The translations under genes were made by a program, and so were the position numbers. This document shows, in pieces, positions 28,833-38,108 of a stretch of 46,273 bases of DNA (its first letter is position 1; each line of letters opens with the position of its first letter). Location: positions 1 through 46,273 of the forward strand of contig CANGIU010000011.1 of assembly GCA_947454255.1 (NCBI GenBank), in the 5' to 3' direction. Origin of the DNA: Micrococcales bacterium. Its GTDB lineage: Bacteria; Actinomycetota; Actinomycetes; Actinomycetales; Microbacteriaceae. The notes under the pieces were generated by a model. That model saw only the letters and a list, made by a program, of their open reading frames with translations, had not been told where the DNA came from and ran no database searches.

Positions 28833-29924
28833 TCAGTGCTTTGCATCAATAATTTGATCAGCAAAAGTTCTTGCCCAACGCTCAGCTTCCAAAACTGCAT
28901 CGAGCGAGAGTTCTTGAACTGCAGTGTGGGCTTGAATTGATTCTTCAATAACTTCAACAATTTCTGTGAATGAGATTCTATTCAAATGGAAGGCTTCAAC
29001 GGCCTGCTCGTTTGCTGCATTGTAAACAGCGGGATAGGTAAGGCCATGGCTTCCAACTTCTCGAGCAAGTCTTACCGAAGAAAAAACAGTCTCATCAAGC
29101 GGATCGAATTCCCAGGTATGGGCTTGTCTGAAATCAACTGGAGCACTGATATTAGGAACGCGATCAGGCCAAGTCATCCCGAGTGCGATTGGAAGTTTCA
29201 TATCAGGTGGAGAGCATTGAGCAACTATTGAACCATCTATGAATTGAACCATTGAATGGACTACAGATTGTGGATGAACGGTTACTTCAATCTTTTCAAA
29301 TGGAACATCAAAGAGGAGGTGTGCTTCGATTATTTCTAATCCTTTATTTACCATCGTTGCTGAATTAGTCGTTACAACTTTGCCCATTGTCCAAGTTGGG
29401 TGTTTTAATGCCTGAGCAGGTGTAACCGAGTTCAACTTTTCCTTGCTGTAACCACGAAATGGACCGCCGGAAGCGGTAAGGATAAGTTTTGCAACTTCAG
29501 AAGTTCTACCTGCCAACAAACATTGGGCAAGAGCGGAATGCTCTGAATCAACTGGCACGATCTGTCCGGGTTTCGCGAGATCAGTTACCAGTCGCCCACC
29601 AACAATCAGGGATTCCTTATTAGCCAGAGCCAGGGTCTTGCCGGTTCGCAAGGTAGCGAGTGTAGGAAGAAGCCCCACCGAACCCGTAATTCCATTAATG
29701 ACAACATCTGCCTCAGTGTCTTCAATTAGTTTGACTGCAGCTTCTGCTCCGGTTGCTATTTGGCTCTCTGGAACGCCGAACTTCTGAGCCTGGCTAGCTA
29801 ATAAGTGCTGATTGGAGTTCCCCACCAAGCCAACTACTTGGAACAGACCTGGGTTGGCTTCAATAATCTCCAAGGCTTGGGTACCAATAGACCCAGTAGA
29901 GCCCAAGATGATTATTTTCTTCAT
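28833..29924 (-). CDS. dxr: 1-deoxy-D-xylulose-5-phosphate reductoisomerase
   Basis: Second enzyme of the MEP pathway. From ATG 29924 the protein has 363 residues: NADPH motif GSTGSIG at 8–14, ALANKESLIVGG in the middle and the metal-binding VDSEHSALAQC block. The frame is open upstream to 30092, but that part overlaps the divergent gabT start and shows no homology, so I exclude it. No Shine–Dalgarno sequence is seen; CAAGAT lies 6 nt before the ATG. Confidence 0.96.
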   Translation of the reverse strand: MKKIIILGSTGSIGTQALEIIEANPGLFQVVGLVGNSNQHLLASQAQKFGVPESQIATGAEAAVKLIEDTEADVVINGITGSVGLLPTLATLRTGKTLALANKESLIVGGRLVTDLAKPGQIVPVDSEHSALAQCLLAGRTSEVAKLILTASGGPFRGYSKEKLNSVTPAQALKHPTWTMGKVVTTNSATMVNKGLEIIEAHLLFDVPFEKIEVTVHPQSVVHSMVQFIDGSIVAQCSPPDMKLPIALGMTWPDRVPNISAPVDFRQAHTWEFDPLDETVFSSVRLAREVGSHGLTYPAVYNAANEQAVEAFHLNRISFTEIVEVIEESIQAHTAVQELSLDAVLEAERWARTFADQIIDAKH

Positions 29925-29986
29925 AGTCCAATCTTGCCATTGACTGAACCTAGCGAGTGAAATCCCTATGCCAAAAGCCTCAGGCG

Positions 29987-29992
29987 TAGGAT
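29987..29992 (+). promoter_or_regulatory. Putative leaderless -10 box of gabT
   Basis: TAGGAT, then 7 nt, then the gabT ATG. TGCCAAAA at 29969–29976 lies 10 bp upstream and resembles half of the palindrome before the Lrp gene. The whole dxr–gabT gap (29925–29999) contains no gene. Confidence 0.5.
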
Positions 29993-29999
29993 TAGAGGT

Positions 30000-31325
30000 A
30001 TGACGATTGAACAAAACCGCAAACTTGTCACTTCGATTCCTGGGCCAAAATCCCAAGCGCTGCATCAGAATAGGTTGCAGCATGTTGGCCACGGTGTTGG
30101 TGCAACTCTCCCTGTCTACATCGACTCAGCTCAAGGAGCGATTCTCGTCGACGTAGATGGCAACCAATTCATCGATATGGGATCAGGTATCGGTGTTACT
30201 ACCATCGGACATACCAACGAGGCTGTTGTAAAAGCCGTTAGCGAGCAGGTAGCAAAACTTACTCATACCCTCTTCACCGTAACTCCCTATATTCCTTACG
30301 TAGAGGTCTGCGAAATCCTAAATGCTCACATGCCAGGTGACTTTGTAAAGCGTTCTGCATTATTCAACTCAGGTGCAGAGGCGGTTGAGAACGCAATAAA
30401 GCTTGCTAGAAAATTCACCAAGCGCAACGAAATCGCGGTATTCGATCACGCTTATCACGGCCGCACAAACCTAACCATGGCAATGAATTTCAAGAACATG
30501 CCCTATGCAGATGGCTTTGGCCCTTTTGCAGGTTCGGTTACTCACGTACCAATGTCTTACCCATTCCATGACCCAGAGGGTATGACTGGATTTGAGGCAG
30601 CCCAACGCGCCATCAACTACATGGAAAAGCGAATTGGAGGAAAGAACCTAGCAGCTGTAGTGATCGAACCAATCCAAGGTGAGGGTGGCTTCATCGTTCC
30701 TGCTCCTGGCTTCCTAAAGACACTAAGCGAATGGACACATGCAAATGGAATCGTTCTAGTTGCTGACGAAGTTCAAGCTGGTATTGCTAGAACAGGTAAA
30801 TGGTTTGCAACCGAGCACGAGGCTGGGTTCGAACCAGACCTTATGACAATTGCTAAAGGTATTGCTGGTGGTATGCCAATCTCCGCAGTTACAGGCAGAG
30901 CAGAAATCATGGACTCATCTCACGCCGGTGGTATCGGTGGAACTTTCGGTGGTAACCCTGTTGCCTCTGCAGCAGCAGTTGCAGTACTAAGACAGATTGA
31001 AGCTGGTGGAGTTCTTGAAAAGGCAGTTCACATTGAGAACGTTATGAAGCCAAGGCTTCTAGCTATGCAAGCTAAGTATCCAGTGATCGGTGAGATTCGT
31101 GGTCGCGGAGCAATGTTGGCAATTGAATTTATTTTGCCTGGCACTCGCACTCCAAATTCTGCGGCAGTTGATTCAGTAGTCAAGCATTGCCACGCAAATG
31201 GAGTTCTTGTTCTTAACGCTGGTACCTATGGAAACGTAATTAGATTCTTGCCTTCGCTTGCTATAAGCGATGAACTAATCAACGAAGCACTTGATGTTGT
31301 TGAACAAGGAATAGCTGCACTCTAA
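30000..31325 (+). CDS. gabT: 4-aminobutyrate aminotransferase
   Basis: PLP-dependent class-III aminotransferase that converts GABA plus 2-oxoglutarate to succinate semialdehyde plus glutamate. The 441-residue protein has the fold landmarks FNSGAEAVENA (122–132), HAYHGRTN (150–157), DEVQAGIARTG (256–266; D256 contacts the PLP ring) and the Schiff-base lysine K286 in TIAKGIAGGMP. DEVQ.G.aRTGK and the length fit GabT; related diamine or ornithine aminotransferases cannot be excluded. First gene of a two-gene plus-strand unit facing the pot operon. Confidence 0.88.
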   Translation: MTIEQNRKLVTSIPGPKSQALHQNRLQHVGHGVGATLPVYIDSAQGAILVDVDGNQFIDMGSGIGVTTIGHTNEAVVKAVSEQVAKLTHTLFTVTPYIPYVEVCEILNAHMPGDFVKRSALFNSGAEAVENAIKLARKFTKRNEIAVFDHAYHGRTNLTMAMNFKNMPYADGFGPFAGSVTHVPMSYPFHDPEGMTGFEAAQRAINYMEKRIGGKNLAAVVIEPIQGEGGFIVPAPGFLKTLSEWTHANGIVLVADEVQAGIARTGKWFATEHEAGFEPDLMTIAKGIAGGMPISAVTGRAEIMDSSHAGGIGGTFGGNPVASAAAVAVLRQIEAGGVLEKAVHIENVMKPRLLAMQAKYPVIGEIRGRGAMLAIEFILPGTRTPNSAAVDSVVKHCHANGVLVLNAGTYGNVIRFLPSLAISDELINEALDVVEQGIAAL

Positions 31326-31350
31326 ACCTAAAGAATCAAAGAGGATTCAA

Positions 31351-32709
31351 ATGCACTCCTATGCCGACAGAGAAAAATTAGCTCAACTATTTGCCAAGGA
31401 GGTCACCCTCTTTGAAGCAAAGCATCCTAAATCAGCTGAATTACACAAAAAAGCAATGGGGCCACTCATGGGTGGCGTTCCTATGTCATGGATGTCAAAG
31501 TGGCCAGGCCCTCATCCCGTCTATGTTGAGTCAGCTAAAGGTTCTAGATTCATAGACGTAGATGGAATTGAGTATGTGGATTTCTGTTTAGGTGATACCG
31601 GAGCGATGGTCGGTCACTCTCCCGATGCAGCAGTCAAAGCTATTGCCAGCCAACTGAGTAAAGGTATTACTTTTATGCTTCCCACTGAGGATGCAGCAGT
31701 GGTAGGGCAAACACTTTCAGATCGTTTTGGATTACCAAAGTGGCAGTTCACCTTGACAGCAACTGATGCCAACCGTCACATTTTGAGATATGCAAGACAC
31801 GTAACTGGTAAATCCAAAGTTGTGGTCCATGACTACTGTTACCACGGGACAGTTGATGAAACGTTTGCGGTTCTAGATGACAATGGCAACACCGTAAGCC
31901 GTGAGAACAACATTGGCCCCCAGGTAGATCCTTCCGAAACAACAATTGTTGTTCCATTCAATGATCTTGAAGCTGCTGAAAAGGCTTTTGCAACTGGTGT
32001 TGTTGCAGCGATGCTAATTGAGCCGGCTATGACCAACATTGGAATTGTGCTTCCAGAACCTGGTTACCTAGAAGGGCTTAGAGCCCTTTGCACTAAATAC
32101 GATGTCATTCTGATCATTGACGAGACTCACACATTGAGTGAAGGCCCAGGTGGAATGACAAAGCGGAGAAACCTTCAACCAGATGCAGTAGTCATGGGTA
32201 AGACCATTGGTGCAGGTATCCCGGCGGGTGCCTTCGGCATGAGTGATGCGCTAACCCAAAGGATTCAAAAGAGCTTGCACCTCGAGCACATTGATGTTGG
32301 TGGCGTTGGCGGAACTCTAGCTGGAAATGCATTGTCCATGGCAGCAATTAGAGCCACTCTGACTGAAGTTCTGACTCCAGAGGCATTCGTAGCTATGGAA
32401 GCTCTCTGTGATGTTTGGACTCAAGATGTGCAGAAGTTGATAGACAAGTATTCTGCCCCTTGGCAGGTAAGTCAGCTGGGTTGTAGAGCAGAATACTCAT
32501 TCAGAGAAACTGCTCCTAAGAATGGTCGAGAGGCAGCCGATGCCGATGACTTTGAACTTCAGCAGTACCTGCATCTTCATGCACTAAACCGTGGAATTTT
32601 GATGACACCGTTTCACAACATGGCTTTGATGTCACCGGCTCACACTTCAGAAGATGTTGCTAGACACACTGCTCACTTTGAGCAAGCGCTGATCTCACTA
32701 TTTAGCTAA
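31351..32709 (+). CDS. Class-III aminotransferase, HemL-like, substrate unknown
   Basis: PLP enzyme of the group that includes glutamate-1-semialdehyde aminomutase. The 452-residue protein shows the domain opening GSRFIDVDGIEYVDF, the substrate-side segment TLTATDANRHILRYARHVTG, the PLP-contact D257 in IIDETHTLSEGPGG, and K284 in MGKTIGAGIPAGAFG. It departs from true HemL by an extended N-terminus with a GGVPMSWM block, and no heme genes are nearby. AGAGGA lies about 5 nt before the ATG, 25 bp after gabT, so the two are cotranscribed. Context suggests an amine or amino acid tied to polyamine use. Its last 12 bp overlap the convergent potC. Confidence 0.82.
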   Translation: MHSYADREKLAQLFAKEVTLFEAKHPKSAELHKKAMGPLMGGVPMSWMSKWPGPHPVYVESAKGSRFIDVDGIEYVDFCLGDTGAMVGHSPDAAVKAIASQLSKGITFMLPTEDAAVVGQTLSDRFGLPKWQFTLTATDANRHILRYARHVTGKSKVVVHDYCYHGTVDETFAVLDDNGNTVSRENNIGPQVDPSETTIVVPFNDLEAAEKAFATGVVAAMLIEPAMTNIGIVLPEPGYLEGLRALCTKYDVILIIDETHTLSEGPGGMTKRRNLQPDAVVMGKTIGAGIPAGAFGMSDALTQRIQKSLHLEHIDVGGVGGTLAGNALSMAAIRATLTEVLTPEAFVAMEALCDVWTQDVQKLIDKYSAPWQVSQLGCRAEYSFRETAPKNGREAADADDFELQQYLHLHALNRGILMTPFHNMALMSPAHTSEDVARHTAHFEQALISLFS

Positions 32710-33495
32710 CTTAGCTCGTTTCAACGCACCACGAATCTGAGTAGCTAATACAACGACGATAGCAAGGATAAATACTGCAGAGGCAATCACGTTAGCCTCT
32801 GCTGGGACTCCCCTGGATGCTGCAACATAAATGTATTTAGGGAATGTTGAGACTGAACCCGAGTTGAAATAAGTGATGATGAAATCATCAAAACTCAATG
32901 CGAAAGACAGAAGTGCTGCGGAGACGATACCTGGCATGAGCAAAGGCAGAGTGATCTTCGTAAACACATGGCGAGGATTTGCATAAAGGTCAGCACCGGC
33001 TTCTTCAAGCGTCGGATCTAGAGTTTGAACCCTAGCCTTAACTGTCACGACCACAAAGCTCAAACAAAACATTATGTGGGCAATGATTGTGGTGACCATG
33101 CCGGGTGCGAAACCGATATTGAAGAACAAGCCGGCAAGACCTGCACCCATAACGACTTCAGGCGTTGCCATCGGCAAAAACAATGAGAGGCTAACTAGAG
33201 ATCTAGCCTTGAAGCTATATCGCACCAGAGCGATAGCTAGTGCAGTTCCAAGAATCGTCGCGAATAAGGTTGACACTAGTCCAATAAAGATTGAATTATT
33301 TAGTGCTTCACAAACGTCTTGCCTAGAGCAGACATTTACCCAGTGTGTGAGCGTGAAGCCTTCCCAAACTGTATTTGATCGTGTCGAATCATTAAACGAA
33401 AAGATGATTGTGTAGACGATTGGGATGAGCAGGAAAACAAGTGCCAGCAGTGAATAAAGAGGTAGGACGTATCTTCCGATTGAGAACTTTCTCAT
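32698..33495 (-). CDS. potC: Spermidine/putrescine ABC transporter permease PotC
   Basis: One of two polyamine permeases. The 265-residue protein has six hydrophobic helices and coupling loop EEAGADLYANPRHVFTKITLPLLMPGI, quoted in parts: EEAGADLYANP (about 166–176) and the LPLLMPGI end. The ATG overlaps the potB stop by 4 nt (ATGA). Being last in potDABC, it meets the convergent aminotransferase gene with a 12-bp overlap and no visible terminator. Confidence 0.93.
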   Translation of the reverse strand: MRKFSIGRYVLPLYSLLALVFLLIPIVYTIIFSFNDSTRSNTVWEGFTLTHWVNVCSRQDVCEALNNSIFIGLVSTLFATILGTALAIALVRYSFKARSLVSLSLFLPMATPEVVMGAGLAGLFFNIGFAPGMVTTIIAHIMFCLSFVVVTVKARVQTLDPTLEEAGADLYANPRHVFTKITLPLLMPGIVSAALLSFALSFDDFIITYFNSGSVSTFPKYIYVAASRGVPAEANVIASAVFILAIVVVLATQIRGALKRAKLAK

Positions 33496-34409
33496 AGTAG
33501 ATCCTCAGTCCCTGAGCGTCTTACATAAAGAGTTACCAAGGCAAGAATCACACCCATAAGCAAGACCGACATTGCTGAAGCTGATGGATAGTTCAGATTT
33601 TGAAGGTAGTCAGCTTCAACCATGGTTCCGATCATCGAGGTCTTAGATGAGCCCAAGAAATCGCGGCTGGCATTCACATAGTCACCTGCAATTGGAATGA
33701 AAGTCAGCAGTGTTCCAGAGATAATTCCAGGCATCGATAAAGGCAAAGTCACTCTAGTGAAGATGTGTCTTGGATTTGCATAGAGATCAGAACCAGCTTC
33801 TAGCAAGCGAACATCTAAACGCTCCAGGTTAGTAAAGAGAGGAAGTGTCATGAATGGGATGAAGTTATAAGTTAGCCCAAAGATTACGGCAGCATCGGTT
33901 CCTAAGAAGAATTGTGTCGGAGCTAAGACGCCCATGGAGTGCAGGATGTTCACAAAGCCGGAGTCATCACTTAGCAATTGTTTCCAAGCAATAGTCCTGA
34001 GTAGGAATGAGATAAAAAATGGTGCGATGACCAAAGTCAACATCAACCTCTGCGTCAAAGGTCTAGAACGCAGCTTTACCCCAATGAAGTATGCGACAGG
34101 GTAACTGATTATCAATGCGAATACTGTTGCGGCGAATGCGTATCCGAAGGAACGCATTATCTGAGGAAGGTAGTCAACTGCAACAGTTGCGTAGTTGGAG
34201 AAATTTACGTCATTGAAGTATGAACCGATAGCACCACTTGGGTCGGGGCTCTCTAATGAAGTAATAACAAGCGAAATCAATGGTGTCATAAAGAACAACA
34301 TCAAATAAATTAGTCCAGGTGCCAATAAGGCAAGCACTACAGGACCAGACTTACGCTTAGTCGAACTATCCTTAGTTGGCTTGTCGTTACTGAATGCAGC
34401 AAATGCCAC
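33492..34409 (-). CDS. potB: Spermidine/putrescine ABC transporter permease PotB
   Basis: Partner permease of PotC. The 305-residue protein begins with a ~25-residue cytoplasmic segment, then six hydrophobic helices. The coupling loop EAGSDLYANPRHIFTRVTLP nearly repeats that of PotC. The start is GTG, 2 nt after the potA stop. LEAGSDLYA and PLSMPGI match the PotB/PotH family. Confidence 0.93.
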   Translation of the reverse strand: MAFAAFSNDKPTKDSSTKRKSGPVVLALLAPGLIYLMLFFMTPLISLVITSLESPDPSGAIGSYFNDVNFSNYATVAVDYLPQIMRSFGYAFAATVFALIISYPVAYFIGVKLRSRPLTQRLMLTLVIAPFFISFLLRTIAWKQLLSDDSGFVNILHSMGVLAPTQFFLGTDAAVIFGLTYNFIPFMTLPLFTNLERLDVRLLEAGSDLYANPRHIFTRVTLPLSMPGIISGTLLTFIPIAGDYVNASRDFLGSSKTSMIGTMVEADYLQNLNYPSASAMSVLLMGVILALVTLYVRRSGTEDLL

Positions 34410-34411
34410 GA

Positions 34412-35536
34412 TTAAGCCTCTTCGGTGCCGTCTGGCAAATCTGCCAAACCGTACGAATGTTCAATCTTCCAAGAAACCCAAACCTTTGCACCGAGTTCAG
34501 TCTCAGGTGACTTACCAATATTCTGAGCAAAGACCGTTACTTGGCCAACATTTGGAATGTCAATCAAATACTGGTTGCTAACGCCGGTGAATCGAATATC
34601 AATAATTTCACCAGGACCCACAACAATGTGGTCTGCAGAAAGTCTTGGCTTACTTTCGTGGAAATCAACCTTCTCAGGGCGAACACCAATTGCAATCTTG
34701 CCAGTGTGTTTCTCAGCACGTTTCTTGGCTACGGTGATTTTGTTACCGCCAACCTCAATAGATACAGATGTCGGATTTTTCTCAACAACCTCACCTATAA
34801 ATAGATTCGATTGACCCAAGAATTTAGAAACGAAGGCTGTCTTTGGGCGATCATAAAGAACCTCTGGAGCACCCATTTGTTCGATGCGGCCCTTATTCAT
34901 AACTGCGACGATGTCTGCCATGTCCATGGCTTCTTCTTGATCGTGGGTTACGTGCAAGAAGGTAAGCCCAACCTCAAGTTGGATTGCCTTCAGTTCAATC
35001 TGCATCTGTCTACGAAGCTTTAGGTCCAAAGCTCCAAGCGGTTCATCAAGCAAAAGCAGACTAGGGCGATTAACTAACGCTCTTGCCAAAGCCACTCTTT
35101 GCTGCTGCCCTCCAGAGAGTTGTTGTGGCCTTCTCTCCCCTAGGTGTGAAAGTTCAACCAAGCTCAGCGCGTCTTTAGCCAACTTTTGATAGTCAGAAAT
35201 CTTTCGTTGACGAAGACCAAACTCAATGTTTTCAAGCACTGTCATATGTGGGAAAAGCGCATAGGACTGGAAAACTGTGTTCACTGGACGCTCGTGAGGC
35301 TTGGAGTTGGTGATGTCTTTTCCACCAATTAGCACTTGTCCTTGAGTTGGAGTTTCTAGTCCAGCAACAATTCTCAAGGTTGTGGTCTTTCCGCAACCGG
35401 AAGGGCCAAGGAGTGCGAAGAATTGGCCTGCAGGAATATGCAGATCCATATCATCTAGAGCTGTGAAACCTGGGAAATCTTTTCTGACATCGATTAATTC
35501 GAGGTCGGCACCAGCGACCTTTGTATTTTCTGCCAA
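34412..35536 (-). CDS. potA: Spermidine/putrescine ABC transporter ATP-binding protein PotA
   Basis: ATPase for polyamine import. The 374-residue protein has Walker A GPSGCGKT (44–51), VFQSYALFPHMTV Q-loop (88–100), signature LSGGQQQR (140–147), Walker B LLLDEP (161–166) and a C-terminal TOBE-type domain (about 285–360). The start appears to be TTG directly abutting the potD stop codon, so translation is probably coupled. Order potD-potA-potB-potC is a single minus-strand operon. Confidence 0.94.
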   Translation of the reverse strand: MAENTKVAGADLELIDVRKDFPGFTALDDMDLHIPAGQFFALLGPSGCGKTTTLRIVAGLETPTQGQVLIGGKDITNSKPHERPVNTVFQSYALFPHMTVLENIEFGLRQRKISDYQKLAKDALSLVELSHLGERRPQQLSGGQQQRVALARALVNRPSLLLLDEPLGALDLKLRRQMQIELKAIQLEVGLTFLHVTHDQEEAMDMADIVAVMNKGRIEQMGAPEVLYDRPKTAFVSKFLGQSNLFIGEVVEKNPTSVSIEVGGNKITVAKKRAEKHTGKIAIGVRPEKVDFHESKPRLSADHIVVGPGEIIDIRFTGVSNQYLIDIPNVGQVTVFAQNIGKSPETELGAKVWVSWKIEHSYGLADLPDGTEEA

Positions 35537-36775
35537 CTACACAACTCCGTTAGCTGCATCAGACCAGGCCTTAGAGAATTCGTTGTCTTCTTTAGGTGTC
35601 AAGGCGCGGAACTGCTTTAGCTTGGTTGCAAATATTTCATCAGTAGGGAACATCAGTGGATTATTTCCAAGTGATGGGTTCTCTGCAATTACCAACTCTT
35701 TAGCCCCAGCAACAGGGGTTACATAGTTCACACCAGCAAGGGCTAGCTTTGCCGCTACCTCTGGCTGGAAGTAGTAGTCAATAACTGCCTCAGCATTTGC
35801 CTTGTGAGGAGAACCCATTGGAATCACAAAGTTGTCACAGGCGAAAGTTGAACCTGAATCAAGAAGAACAACGCCAAGGACGTCACTACCTAATTCGATA
35901 TTTGCGCCAATAAGGTCACCAGCCCAAACAATTCCAGCAACAGCGTCGCCATTCTTGTAATCTTCGATGTAGCTGTTTCCCTTGATACCGCGGATCTGAC
36001 CGCTTGAGACAAGGCTTGTGAACTTGTCCAGAGTGTTGTGGAAGTCGTCAGAAGTAAAACTCTCGATGTTAATTCCAGCACCCATCATCATCACACCTAG
36101 AGTGTCGCGCATCTCACTGAGAACCTCGACCTTGCCTTTAAGCGCTGGATTCCAAAGATCTTCAAGAGTGGCAGGTGCATCCTTACCGGTTAGCTTCTTG
36201 TAATTGGCCTTGTGGTAACCGATTGCTGCAACGATTCCCTTCCAAGGAAGAGAGTATTTACGACCTGGGTCGAATGATCCACCAAAAGTGGTTTTGAATG
36301 ATGGCAAAAGATTCGCAGAAACATTTGGCATCGCTGTGTAATCAAGTTCTTGAACGTAACCACTGTTGATTAGACGGGCAATCATCCAGTCTGTAAGGCA
36401 CATGGTGTCTGCTCCAGTGTCAGAACCTGCTGCTAGCTGGTTCTTGATTCTTGCAAAGTATGTGTTGTTGTCATCAACATTGATGTTGTAGTGAACAGTG
36501 ATTCCGCTTTCTTTTTGGAAAGCTTTCAAAGTTGGGAAAGAGCCGTCTTCGCCATCCATGTAGTAAGGCCAGTTATCCCAAATGACCTGCTTGTCGGTTG
36601 CTGAAATGTCCTTGGCTGGGCTAAGTGTCTTCTTACCTGGCGCACACGCTGCTAGCAATGCAGCGATGCTGATAGCTCCACCTCCGGCAAGTAACCCTCT
36701 TCGAGTAACTTGAGAATTCTTCGCGCTCGCGATCAGATCCTTCAAGATTGGGTCTTGGTTAGGTTGTTGGTTCAT
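35537..36775 (-). CDS. potD: Spermidine/putrescine-binding lipoprotein PotD
   Basis: Extracytoplasmic receptor of the polyamine importer. From ATG 36775 the protein has 412 residues. It carries both a twin-arginine signal (TRRGLLAG, R25–R26) and a lipobox LAAC with C44, so export by Tat with lipid anchoring is predicted. The mature part has the PotD/PotF pattern (VIWDNWPYYMDG near the start; AVAGIVWAGDLIGAN). AAGGAG lies 8 nt before this ATG; another ATG two codons upstream would be only 2 nt from it. The frame is open far upstream to 37129 over the ald start, which I reject. Confidence 0.93.
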   Translation of the reverse strand: MNQQPNQDPILKDLIASAKNSQVTRRGLLAGGGAISIAALLAACAPGKKTLSPAKDISATDKQVIWDNWPYYMDGEDGSFPTLKAFQKESGITVHYNINVDDNNTYFARIKNQLAAGSDTGADTMCLTDWMIARLINSGYVQELDYTAMPNVSANLLPSFKTTFGGSFDPGRKYSLPWKGIVAAIGYHKANYKKLTGKDAPATLEDLWNPALKGKVEVLSEMRDTLGVMMMGAGINIESFTSDDFHNTLDKFTSLVSSGQIRGIKGNSYIEDYKNGDAVAGIVWAGDLIGANIELGSDVLGVVLLDSGSTFACDNFVIPMGSPHKANAEAVIDYYFQPEVAAKLALAGVNYVTPVAGAKELVIAENPSLGNNPLMFPTDEIFATKLKQFRALTPKEDNEFSKAWSDAANGVV

Positions 36776-36992
36776 GGCCATAACTCCTTTTTCTTCGGAG
36801 AGACCGCATAGCGGCCCAATAAACAAACCGGCTGCGCGAATATTTGCGCATCGAGAAAATACTGCCACAATTTGGCTCTCTCGGTTGGCAAAACCCCCAA
36901 ATAGATTTGGAGGGTGGCAAAGAGACATCAAGCAGTTGGTTGGGGTATTCTCATAGGTGGTTGAGCAATGAGGCTTAACCCAGAGGAGAATC
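36776..36992. promoter_or_regulatory. Divergent potD–ald control region
   Basis: 217 bp without a gene. TTGGCAAAA at 36885–36893 is identical to the core of the palindrome at 41260–41272 before the Lrp gene. It is followed by an imperfect inverted repeat (CCCCCAAA, 4 nt, TTTGGAGG region, 36894–36914) and then TGGCAAAG (36916–36923). The cluster is central between the two genes and could be an operator serving both. AAGGAG (potD) and GAGGAG (ald) ribosome sites flank it. Confidence 0.5.
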
Positions 36993-38108
36993 ATGAAGAT
37001 CGCTGTCCCAACAGAGATCAAGAACAACGAATTCCGAGTGGCTATAACGCCAGCGGGAGTGCATGAACTAGTAGTTTCAGGGCACGAGGTATACATCCAA
37101 AAGGGTGCTGGCACAGGTTCCAGTATCACCGACCAGGACTATCAAGACGCAGGCGCTAACATCCTTCCCGATGCTAAGAGCACCTGGGCGGTAGCCGATA
37201 TGGTCCTTAAAGTAAAAGAGCCTATTGCAGCTGAATACGGCTTCCTGAGACCTGGACTCATTCTCTTCACCTTCCTTCACTTAGCTGCCGATCTAGAACT
37301 AACCAAGGAGCTAATGGCTAAGCAGGTCACTGCCATTGCCTACGAGACTGTTCAGCTACCTAACCGCCAACTACCTCTACTTGCTCCGATGAGCGAAGTT
37401 GCTGGAAGGCTCTCTGCGCTGGTTGGTGCACAAACACTATTTGCCCAAAATGGTGGTCATGGAATTCTTCTCGGTGGCGTCCCTGGAACAAGGCCAGCCA
37501 AAGTTGTCATTCTCGGTGGTGGTGTTGCAGGTACTAATGCAATTGCTATGTCAGTGGGGCTTGGTGCAGAGGTAACTGTGCTGGATACCAACATCAATCG
37601 ACTCAGGGAACTAGACGCGCTATATCACGGCAGACTGCGAACACTAGCCAGCAACAGTTTTGAGATCAACCGTGCTGTCACTGAAGCAGATTTAGTTATC
37701 GGGTCTGTTTTGATCCCTGGAGCGAAGGCTCCAAAACTTGTTACCAATGAATTGGTCAAGAAGATGAAGCCCGGCTCTGTCTTGGTGGATATCGCAATCG
37801 ACCAAGGTGGCTGTTTTGAAGATTCAAAGCCCACTACTCATGCTGACCCTACTTTCAAAGTTCACAACTCAGTCTTCTACTGTGTTGCAAACATGCCTGG
37901 TGCAGTAGCGCATACATCTACCTATGCTCTTACCAATGCAACGCTTCACTATGCAAAAGCATTAGCAAATAAAGGTTGGCTAGAAGCTTGTAAGGATGAT
38001 TCAGCATTAGCGCTCGGGTTGAACACTCACAATGGTCAATTAGTTAGCGAACCAGTTGCTGCTGCTCACTCAATTGCTTACTCGTCTCCTGACTCTGTTT
38101 TGGCATAG
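36993..38108 (+). CDS. ald: Alanine dehydrogenase
   Basis: Reversible NAD-dependent deamination of L-alanine to pyruvate and ammonia. The 371-residue protein matches the family closely: R15 in NNEFRVAITP, catalytic K75 in VLKVKEP and H96 in TFLHLAAD, GGGVAGTNA nucleotide loop (about 173–181), and C-terminal NMPGAVAHTST. GAGGAG lies about 5 nt before the ATG. It diverges from the pot operon and sits in the amine locus, where it could recycle the alanine made by a pyruvate-dependent amine aminotransferase. Its last 65 bp overlap the convergent FtsK-like gene. Confidence 0.96.
   Translation: MKIAVPTEIKNNEFRVAITPAGVHELVVSGHEVYIQKGAGTGSSITDQDYQDAGANILPDAKSTWAVADMVLKVKEPIAAEYGFLRPGLILFTFLHLAADLELTKELMAKQVTAIAYETVQLPNRQLPLLAPMSEVAGRLSALVGAQTLFAQNGGHGILLGGVPGTRPAKVVILGGGVAGTNAIAMSVGLGAEVTVLDTNINRLRELDALYHGRLRTLASNSFEINRAVTEADLVIGSVLIPGAKAPKLVTNELVKKMKPGSVLVDIAIDQGGCFEDSKPTTHADPTFKVHNSVFYCVANMPGAVAHTSTYALTNATLHYAKALANKGWLEACKDDSALALGLNTHNGQLVSEPVAAAHSIAYSSPDSVLA

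Noticed and set aside
29925-30092. 56-residue N-terminal extension of Dxr
   Set aside because: It overlaps gabT on the other strand, while the Rossmann motif GSTGSIG is at the normal distance from ATG 29924.
36894-36914. Inverted repeat in the potD–ald gap as a terminator
   Set aside because: It lies between divergent starts, has a mismatch in the stem and no U-run on either strand; an operator is more likely.
36776-37129. 118-residue N-terminal extension of PotD
   Set aside because: It overlaps the divergent ald start and control region; the Tat/lipobox signal peptide and AAGGAG point to the ATG at 36775.
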